A stretch of DNA of 15,312 nucleotides, from assembly GCF_000313135.1 (NCBI RefSeq), contig NW_004457440.1:5538-20849 (forward strand), given 5' to 3'. Positions 1 to 5,774 of this stretch are shown piece after piece (position 1 is the first letter of the stretch; each line of letters starts with the position of its first letter). Both the position numbers and the translations under genes were made by a program. This DNA is from Acanthamoeba castellanii str. Neff (lineage: Eukaryota > Discosea > Longamoebia > Acanthamoebidae). The notes under the pieces were generated by a model. That model worked only from the letters and a program-made list of their open reading frames with translations, was not told where the DNA came from and did no database searches.

Positions 1-1490
1 CGCTCGGCGATGAACATCGAGTAGCGGCCGATGATGTGTCCGAGGTAGGGGCGTTGCTCCGGGGCCAGCATGCGCTGCAACAGGACATCCGGCTCGAGCT
101 CGGGGTGGAGGATGAAGAGGTGGTAGAAGAGGTAAGCCCACGCAGCACACGTTCCGTCCTCATGTCCGAGCAACGTCGTCCGGTTGCCCTGCAGTCCCTG
201 CGGCCCCTGTCCCCGGATGCTATCTCCCGACACCATATCGGTCACAAAGCTTGTCGTGTGCCACTCTGATGGCGTGAGGTTGCCGCTGGAAACGAGATGC
301 TCGTATATGGCGGAAAGCGCGATCAGGGCGTGGGTGACTCGGAACGCGCCTTCGTTGTCGGGGTCGAAGCCGTTGGACTCGAACAGGTACGCGTGTCCGG
401 TGCCGCGGTTGATCAGCAAAAACAGCGCGTGGCTATCCATCCTGGTGTAGCCGACACCGACTGCAATGGGCAGCCACGGTCGCTCGGTGCCGCACTTTAC
501 GATGCCGTGGGATTTGAGCCAGCTGCCTTCCTTGGAGGTTGTATGGAAGGGCCCATCGCTGAACAGTTGCGTGGTGTTCACCCGGAACATTCCGGGCGGT
601 TGGCGGAGCGTGTGCATGACGCCATCCATGACACGCTGTCGAATGTTGGCAATGTCCGTGTTGTTCGCCCGTGCGAAAGCCGCCAGGATTTCGTCGTCGC
701 TCATTGTGAATCCGTTGACGAGTCGATTCCAGATACCTCGCTCGACGTTGAGCGTCAGCGGCCGGCCGTACGGATTGACGGAGCACAGATCGCGCACGCG
801 TTCGTGCGTGGCGAGCGCGCTGGTGAAGTCGGACCAGTAGAAATACTGGAGGGAGGTCCCGTGGAGCTCGTGTTGCGATAGGAACCTGCGATCCTTAGCG
901 CTGCCGACCTCGTACGGATAGAGGGAATGGCTCACGCTGGCGAAGATGCCCAGCTGCTGGTCTGTCAATCGCGGCGTCGCCAGGAATGCCTCCAGCTGCG
1001 GTTTCTTGGCGTTCGGGCATGGGACGTGGATGTTGGAGCGGCCGTAACTCCTCCAACCGAGGCGGAGGAGCTCCGAATAACTGGGCTTGGGTTTGGGTCG
1101 TTTGAGTACGACCGCCTTCGTTCCTGGCAGCGGCTGCGGCTGCGGCTGCTCCGCCGGTTTCGGGGGCGCGACGGTGGCGGCGCGCGATCCCGCGTTCGTG
1201 CGTTTGGCCAGCCGTGGAGGCTTTGCTTCCAGGAGTCGGATGATGTCGGCCTTGAGCGCTTTGGGCGGAATGGCAATGTTCATCTGCTTGGCCTTTGCGC
1301 GCAGCTGTGCGATGGTCAGTGGTTTCGCCGCGGCTGCCGGCTTTCGTATGGGGGCCTTTGCCGGAGCAAGCGCCGCGATGAGGTCGGCCTTGCGCATGCG
1401 GCTGTAGCCGGCGATGCGCGCCGCCGATGCCAGCTTGAGCAGCTCTGTCACGGTTTTGGTTTCCAGCGCATTGGCGGATGGTTTCGGCAT
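1..1490 (-). CDS. Ulp1/papain-like cysteine protease candidate with N-terminal SAP-like motifs (partial, runs off left edge)
   Basis: The frame is open for 496 codons from the ATG at 1488-1490 to the left edge, so the C-terminus lies outside the window. Two SAP/Rho-N-like helix pairs appear at about residues 12-42 and 59-91 (the second contains 'LRAKAKQMNIAIPPKALKAD'); such motifs usually bind nucleic acid. A Pro/Lys/Gln-rich linker follows, to about residue 135. The C-terminal half has the order of a C48/adenain-type protease: His354 (in SHALFLLI), Glu371/Asn373 (in YLFESNG), Gln428/431/434, and a probable nucleophile Cys448 in GTCAAWAYLFY. That cysteine-tryptophan arrangement recurs in giant-virus Ulp1-like proteins, which process virion proteins or remove ubiquitin-like tags. 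Codon use is GC- and CpG-rich and undamaged. The domain order and open frame are seen; the protease assignment is inferred from motif order. The His/Cys pair could also belong to another papain-fold family. Confidence 0.72.
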   Translation of the reverse strand, partial: MPKPSANALETKTVTELLKLASAARIAGYSRMRKADLIAALAPAKAPIRKPAAAAKPLTIAQLRAKAKQMNIAIPPKALKADIIRLLEAKPPRLAKRTNAGSRAATVAPPKPAEQPQPQPLPGTKAVVLKRPKPKPSYSELLRLGWRSYGRSNIHVPCPNAKKPQLEAFLATPRLTDQQLGIFASVSHSLYPYEVGSAKDRRFLSQHELHGTSLQYFYWSDFTSALATHERVRDLCSVNPYGRPLTLNVERGIWNRLVNGFTMSDDEILAAFARANNTDIANIRQRVMDGVMHTLRQPPGMFRVNTTQLFSDGPFHTTSKEGSWLKSHGIVKCGTERPWLPIAVGVGYTRMDSHALFLLINRGTGHAYLFESNGFDPDNEGAFRVTHALIALSAIYEHLVSSGNLTPSEWHTTSFVTDMVSGDSIRGQGPQGLQGNRTTLLGHEDGTCAAWAYLFYHLFILHPELEPDVLLQRMLAPEQRPYLGHIIGRYSMFIAE

Positions 1491-1510
1491 CGCGATTTGC
1501 AAGGATCCGA

Positions 1511-1520
1511 GATTATTTAT
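1511..1520 (-). promoter_or_regulatory. TATA-like box of the protease gene
   Basis: On the minus strand the bases read ATAAATAATC, ending about 20 nt before the ATG at 1490. They lie between the TGA of the upstream PAN-like gene (1521-1523) and the protease start. The ATAAATA core recurs upstream of genes in the CpG-poor half (9483, 13871), which supports a promoter role. Confidence 0.45.
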
Positions 1521-1901
1521 TCACGATGTTGCCGTGATTTTGTATCCCATATCCCATCCGGGCAGCGATTCGGCCGACGAGGGCACCAACGGCGACAAAT
1601 ACTTGACCCAACAGTTGGGTCCCGATCCGTTGCTCAGACGATCGTACAGCCACCCGTTGCATTCGCTGGTGGTATCGCACACGGACTGGCACTGCTGATC
1701 GCTGGTGACGTGCACGCCGCCCTGCACGAGATCGCACGATCCGCTCAGATTGCCGCATGGGATCTGCTGATCCTTCAATACGATGTATGTCGAGTTCTTC
1801 TTTTTAAAGTCGAGGTAGATGCCGATGAACACGGCGGCGATGACGACGATCATGCCCAGGCCGATCAGCGTGGCCATGCCGCGGCCTTCGGGTGTCGACA
1901 T
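1521..1901 (-). CDS. N-anchored membrane protein with PAN/Apple-like domain
   Basis: This is a 126-residue protein. I chose the ATG at 1899-1901 because it places a hydrophobic segment (about residues 9-30, GMATLIGLGMIVVIAAVFIG) right after a short polar N-terminus; an upstream in-frame ATG at 1982 would add 27 residues across the promoter-like region. After the membrane segment and a KKK stop-transfer cluster, the ectodomain has the cysteine and aromatic spacing of small PAN/Apple domains: C-x6-C, then C-x3-C-x6-C-NGWLYD, then NCWVKYL near the end. PAN domains bind protein or carbohydrate, so a virion-surface or adhesion role is possible, but that is inference. The coding DNA is CpG-rich and intact. 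The next gene downstream, the protease, starts 31 nt after this one ends on the same strand. Confidence 0.7.
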   Translation of the reverse strand: MSTPEGRGMATLIGLGMIVVIAAVFIGIYLDFKKKNSTYIVLKDQQIPCGNLSGSCDLVQGGVHVTSDQQCQSVCDTTSECNGWLYDRLSNGSGPNCWVKYLSPLVPSSAESLPGWDMGYKITATS

Positions 1902-1954
1902 TTGGGATCGGCATTGGCAAACAATCACGGGCGAACTGGACGCGCCAAAACACA

Positions 1955-1963
1955 AATATAAGG
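1955..1963. promoter_or_regulatory. Shared TATA-like element between divergent genes
   Basis: The plus strand reads AATATAAGG about 34 nt before the ATG at 1997; the minus strand reads CTTATATT about 55 nt before the ATG at 1901. A run of nine G residues (1962-1970) follows directly. It lies in the gap between two divergent genes and could serve both. Confidence 0.4.
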
Positions 1964-1996
1964 GGGGGGGCGTCGCTTGCATTTTGCGACAACACG

Positions 1997-2214
1997 ATGG
2001 ACACCGACGATTACCTCGATTACATCAGCAAGAGATCCGAGCACATGCTACTATGCGCTCAACGAGGAAGACAAGGAGGCCAATCGCGGCGGCTTCTGAG
2101 GGCCGGTTGGACATCACACCGTTCATCAAATGGCTCGTGGAGCTTGGATTCGATGCGCACCACCTCCAATCGGAGCATAAAAAGTCGTACGGATGGTTGA
2201 TTGAAACAAAATAG
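1997..2214 (+). pseudogene. Small unrecognised gene with two apparent +1 frameshifts
   Basis: Three short blocks in three successive plus frames look like one small protein of about 72 residues. The first begins at ATG 1997 (MDTDDYLDYISKRSEH), the second is near 2046-2095 (CYYALNEEDKEANRGG), and the third runs to the TAG at 2212-2214 (LDITPFIKWLVELGFDAHHL follows EGR). Each join needs one extra base, near 2045 and near 2095. A TATA-like box lies about 34 nt upstream, and the stop is one base from the stop of the convergent gene, a normal compact layout. The family is not recognised. The breaks may be real decay or single-base assembly errors; the sequence alone cannot decide. Confidence 0.45.
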
Positions 2215-2215
2215 C

Positions 2216-3391
2216 TCATTGATGTTGGGCGATTCTGCCGTTTGTCACGCGAGCCGGTGCCGTGCCGGGAAACACGGTGCCCATGGTCATGGATGCCAGC
2301 GCAATGAGCGCATTCTGAGGCACCACGTCGACCTTGAGGTTGACTGGCATGTTGCGCATGGACTTGTTGGTCATGCCGATTGCGGTGCATGCCAGCAGGC
2401 TGCTTAGGTTTGGTGATCCATAGACAGGCTGCATGTCGCTGGCGCAGGTCTGAATGCCATCCGAGTTTGGCGAGCACGTCGAGGCCACGTTGGAAAAGGT
2501 GCCGCAAGTGCCTGGAGCCAGATACACACCCGATCCGTCTGGGTAGCTGAGCGAAAAGTGGGGAGTCGTCGCGGCGGGCAGATTTTCGATGATCGCGCTG
2601 GCGTTGAGCGCGTAGGCGCCGTCGTTGGCCGACGATGCCACCCACCTGGCACTGACACTGCGCACCGCAAGCTTGGCGATGTTTGTCGATCCGGTGATGG
2701 TCGCGTTGTCACTGTACTCGTTCTTGGCGTAGAGATCGAGCTGGTATCGCCCGCTGACGATCGGCTGCGGCAGCCCGATCCTGGTGGCGGCGCTCTCGCT
2801 GTGGTACTGCTTGCCCGATGGATCGGTGATCGTGCTCACGTACGACACGGAGGCCATCGCGTCCTCGCTGGTGGGCACCGCGTCCCGCTCAAAGTAGTAG
2901 CCCGTGGTCGGGTGGCTGACGCTGCCGCCGGGTGGTACGTACCGGATGGCGTTGGCGGGGAAGGGTTGGGGCTTCAAGTCAAGCGTCCCATTGAATGTCG
3001 CCGACGGTCCCGTGCCAAACTGATTGCTGGCCGCGATGGTGATCGCGTAGGTGCCGTCCTTGAGCGGCGTCGGCAGGAAAGCCACGTTGCTGCCAACGGT
3101 GGCTTGGGGCGTCTTGTCGCCCGAAGGATCCGTGATGGAGTAGCTGTAGCTCATGGAGTATCCGGCGCCAGATCCGTTGGTCGGTGGATCCCAGGTGAAC
3201 ACGAATCCAGCGGTGTGCGGCTGCCCGTAGAACGCGCTGACGAAGGCGTCATGTGGCTCGAGGCGCACGTTGCGTACCGATCCGATCAGCGTGTCGGATT
3301 GTGATGACTTGCCATGGGTCCTCTTGTAGATCACCCACCCGATGACCGCAAACACGATAACGACAACGATGATGGCAACGGCACCCCACAT
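2216..3391 (-). CDS. N-anchored membrane protein with Ig/FN3-like beta modules
   Basis: This is an intact protein of about 391 residues if the start is ATG 3389-3391, or 397 from ATG 3409. I prefer 3391 because the TATA-like element at 3415-3423 would sit only 6 nt from the other ATG but 24 nt from this one. The N-terminus is a strong membrane segment (MWGAVAIIVVVIVFAVIGWV) followed by YKRTHGK. The rest is Ser/Thr/Gly-rich and beta-like, with an internal duplication: 'ITDPSG' then 'LPTPLKDGTYAITIAASNQF' in the first module, 'ITDPSG' then 'LPQPIVSGRYQLDLYAKNEY' in the second. The C-terminal third has four Cys between 'GTCGTF' and 'LLACTA'. The layout suggests an anchored surface or virion protein. 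The exact fold is not certain from sequence. A damaged paralogue lies directly upstream (3433-4083). Confidence 0.75.
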   Translation of the reverse strand: MWGAVAIIVVVIVFAVIGWVIYKRTHGKSSQSDTLIGSVRNVRLEPHDAFVSAFYGQPHTAGFVFTWDPPTNGSGAGYSMSYSYSITDPSGDKTPQATVGSNVAFLPTPLKDGTYAITIAASNQFGTGPSATFNGTLDLKPQPFPANAIRYVPPGGSVSHPTTGYYFERDAVPTSEDAMASVSYVSTITDPSGKQYHSESAATRIGLPQPIVSGRYQLDLYAKNEYSDNATITGSTNIAKLAVRSVSARWVASSANDGAYALNASAIIENLPAATTPHFSLSYPDGSGVYLAPGTCGTFSNVASTCSPNSDGIQTCASDMQPVYGSPNLSSLLACTAIGMTNKSMRNMPVNLKVDVVPQNALIALASMTMGTVFPGTAPARVTNGRIAQHQ

Positions 3392-3414
3392 GTTTGCTGA
3401 GTGGCACATCCGGG

Positions 3415-3423
3415 CATATATTT
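3415..3423 (-). promoter_or_regulatory. TATA-like box of the Ig/FN3-like gene
   Basis: The minus strand reads AAATATATG, 24-32 nt upstream of ATG 3391. It helps choose that start over ATG 3409. Confidence 0.4.
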
Positions 3424-3432
3424 GATTCGCCA

Positions 3433-4083
3433 TTACTGGCTCATGTGGATGTTGGACATGGATGCCGGGGTCGACGATCTGGGGAACTTTGACGCGACGG
3501 TGGCGGGCGTGGGCTGTGACGATCCGGCCATTGGAGAGAGCGCGCGGAAGACCAGATTGAGTGCCTTGCCGTGGGACGCGCGATTGGTGGTCGAACGCCA
3601 AGCAGGCGGGAACCTTGCTTGGATCGACACCGTAGGTGGGCGCAGTCGCGGCCACGCACCGACTGGTGCCGCTGCCCATGGAGGTGCACGTGGTGGAGAG
3701 GGGCAAGGCGCTGCATCCGCCCTGCATGATCACGGGGCTGCCGTCGGGATACTGCGGCTCGACGGTGATCCGATCGCCGCTCTCGTACCCAGTCACGTCA
3801 GCCGACAGCTGGAGCGTGTAGGCGCCGGGCGACTCGAGTTGGCCACCCAGTTGGCGCTGGTGCCGGTGATGCTGAACACCACCACCGCGCCCTGGCCGGT
3901 GGCGCTCGGACCCTGGCCGTACTTGTTGCTTGGGGTGATCTGGATGGCGTAGGTGCCGTTCATGGCGGGTTGCGGGATGGGCCACGCCGGACCCTGCGTC
4001 TGGCCCGTGGTGGACACACCCTTGGGATCGGTGAGCTTGACGGTGTAGCTGACCGGCGCATCCGAGTCGAGTCCGGCTTTTTG
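3433..4083 (-). pseudogene. Truncated, frameshifted paralogue of the neighbouring Ig/FN3-like membrane protein
   Basis: Three blocks in different minus frames align in order with the C-terminal half of the intact neighbour. Block 1 (about 4080-3838) has LTDPKG and then 'MNGTYAIQITPSNKYGQGPS', matching ITDPSG and 'KDGTYAITIAASNQFGTGPS'. Block 2 (about 3835-3585) has GAYTLQLSADV, a YPDGSP motif and the Cys pattern, matching GAYALNASAII and YPDGSG. Block 3 ends at the TGA at 3433-3435 with SMSNIHMSQ. The joins are frameshifts near 3838 and 3585. The N-terminal membrane segment and first module are missing; upstream of about 4080 the sequence becomes unrelated. CpG content is still high and no CGA-to-TGA stops were noticed, so this break differs in kind from the damage further right. 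Confidence 0.65.
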
Positions 4084-4219
4084 TGTTTGAGATGATAACG
4101 CTCGCTTTGCTCAATCAGCAGGAAGTGATCGGATGGTACACGGTACTCGATCTCGCACTGGGAGTCGCGCGATATCCAACGGCGGTCGACGAGACGCTCG
4201 CGGTGCATGCAGTCGAGCC

Positions 4220-4750
4220 CTAAGCCATCGTAGTACCCGAGCTTGACGGTGAACACGGATCTAGGCCTCGGATTCGGTCAGATGGGGGCGGCAGTGTCTC
4301 CTTGGGCATCTGCGAAACTTTACTGGCGCACGCCACGTTTTTCAAATCCTTGGGATGGATGAAGCCCGGATCAGGCCACGAGCCGTCGTCGATTTCTGAG
4401 ACAACATTGCGTTGCGTGGGCTTCGTTTCACGGTTGTTTTTTTTATGCCTGCTGGCGTGTTCTTTACAAAGGGACCAACATACCGGATTCGATACGCCCC
4501 GAATCCGATTGCCTGTAGTCTTACGATCTCGGCGAGGGATTAGTTATTGCCATCGCGTTCTGTAATCATCGGCACTCCACCCGTCGATGGTCGGGAAGGC
4601 ACGTGTGGTAAAATGCGTGCTGTAACCCGAAAAATGCCTCTTTTGTTTCAGCAAAGGGAGCTGACACAAACCAGGGCAGTATGTTTCCGGAAATTCGTAT
4701 TTCCTTTGGAATTTCAAAGAAACTGGGGAGCCCTTATAACACTGTAATTT
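4220..4750 (-). other. Unrecognised open frame with one TAA and C-x3-C/His clusters
   Basis: One minus-strand frame stays open from 4750 to a TAG at 4220-4222 except for a single TAA at 4544-4546. Before the TAA it reads protein-like, with YCPGLC followed by two His (HFSGYSTH) and an end in ADDYRTRWQ. After it comes NPVCWSLCKEHASRHKK, a second C-x3-C plus His cluster, then a Pro/Asp stretch (DDGSWPDPGFIHPKDLK). From about 4256 a different frame (VFTVKLGYYDG, then DCMHRERLVDRRWISRDSQC) looks like the continuation, which implies a frameshift. No convincing start codon was found. CpG is present at ordinary density. It may be a remnant of a zinc-binding protein, a mobile-element gene or a host exon. 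I do not recognise the family; it could also be chance. Confidence 0.3.
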
Positions 4751-4790
4751 TTATTTTTTTTATCAGTTCTTCCATTACCCAACGCGCACC

Positions 4791-4961
4791 ATGAACAGCA
4801 CCAAGAGGCACTATTCACAGAGGAGCATCAAGAAAGCCGCCAAGATTATTGGCCTGGCAGCACAGCAGCCCGAGCCAGTAAAGCAGGCAGTACAGCAAGC
4901 TGTCACTCAAGCTCTTGCTCATGTCATCTATGATGACGTCTTCAGTATGACATCAACTTGA
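4791..4961 (+). CDS. Small hypothetical protein, 56 aa
   Basis: The ATG at 4791 opens a 56-residue frame ending in TGA at 4959-4961. The N-terminus is basic (STKRHYSQRSIKKAAKII), the middle is Ala/Gln-rich and probably helical, and the end is HVIYDDVFSMTST. An AT-rich tract and TATAA (4735-4739) lie about 52 nt upstream. A short inverted repeat, ACTCAA-CC-TTGAGT (4982-4995), follows 20 nt after the stop. It lies at the boundary between CpG-normal and CpG-poor DNA and still has a few CpGs. The short length and lack of a family match keep confidence moderate. Confidence 0.42.
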   Translation: MNSTKRHYSQRSIKKAAKIIGLAAQQPEPVKQAVQQAVTQALAHVIYDDVFSMTST

Positions 4962-5147
4962 TCAAAGATTGAATGCCACCGACTCAACCTTGAGTTTTGA
5001 CATCCGCCTGTCAACCTTCCATCCCCCTCTACTGTCTTTTTATACACTTTTAATGGAAATGTTCCACCCCAAGCCCAGGATGCAACACACCAGATCATTG
5101 TACATATTCGCCATCGTGCGATGTGGATGTTGGGTGTGATGGCCTTA

Positions 5148-5774
5148 TTAAACAGCCAAGGAGAATTTTATTGATGTCTGTGGGTGGTAGCCCTCCAGCG
5201 TGAAATACTTGCTGCACACATCGTCCAGTGTTGGTTTGCGATTGATGATGAGTCGTGGGGGATTGGATGGTGTGTGTGAGATCTGCTCTTTCATTCTGTT
5301 GACGTGGTGTTTGTAGATGTGTGCGTCGCCCATTGTGAAGATGAGTGATCCCAGATTCTTGTCTGTGATCCATGTGATGAGGCACAGCAGCGTGGCAAAT
5401 GATGTGATGTTGAATGGCAATGTGAGTGCAACATTGATGCTGTGCATGTTGAGTAGCAGATTCATGGTCATGTGATTGGGGCTCATGTTGAACTGCATAA
5501 AGTTGTGGCAAGGCAGAAGTGCCATCTTGTTGAGATCCAACAAGTTCCATGCCAAGATGATGTTCCAGCGGCTGCCTGGATCCTCAATGATGAGCTGAAT
5601 TGCCTTGGCCATCTGATCAATGCTGTTTTCTTCACAGGTATGTCATGACTCAACCCCCAACATGGACAAGTGATATAGGAGCATGTCACTGTCACACTCA
5701 TGTTGTGCTGCCAGTTCAACATCTATTGGATGATGTGCGCCCCATTGCCTCCACTGATGGCTGTACAGTGCACA
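5148..5774 (-). pseudogene. thyA-like: Thymidylate synthase remnant (dUMP methylation), C-terminal about three quarters
   Basis: Read from 5774 down to the TAA at 5148-5150, the frame follows ThyA-type thymidylate synthase: YSHQWRQWGA (family YGxQWR), IDQMAKAI, DPGSRWNIILAWN, LLPCHNF with the catalytic Cys at 5508-5510, LPFNI, then MGDAHIYKHHVNRMKEQI and a C-terminus in EGYHPQTSIKFSLAV. The enzyme makes dTMP from dUMP. Two in-frame TGAs break it (5643-5645; 5775-5777 just before the motif block). Key residues are lost in the CpG-decay pattern: SRR reads SRW, LPPCH reads LLPCH, and the phosphate-binding RS-x-D motif reads HSIN. About 30 extra residues separate QWR and IDQ compared with E. coli. 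The N-terminal 70-80 residues are absent or hidden under the divergent kinase gene, whose first codons overlap this one. Inactive. Confidence 0.88.

Noticed and set aside
297..1961. Long plus-strand frames at 297-881 and 927-1961
   Set aside because: They are antisense to the protease and PAN-like genes, whose minus-strand frames carry recognisable motifs; high GC content makes long chance frames common here.
1962..1970. G9 tract as a functional element
   Set aside because: It is non-coding and lies next to a TATA-like box; a homopolymer of this length is also a common sequencing-error site, so no role is claimed.
2558..3304. Plus-strand frame of 248 codons
   Set aside because: It is antisense to the intact Ig/FN3-like membrane protein and shows Arg/Gly/Val-rich shadow composition without motifs.
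2216..4114. A single 632-residue minus-strand protein
   Set aside because: The frame is formally open, but its first 235 residues mix shadow sequence with part of the damaged paralogue. The true start is the membrane segment at 3391 behind a TATA-like box.
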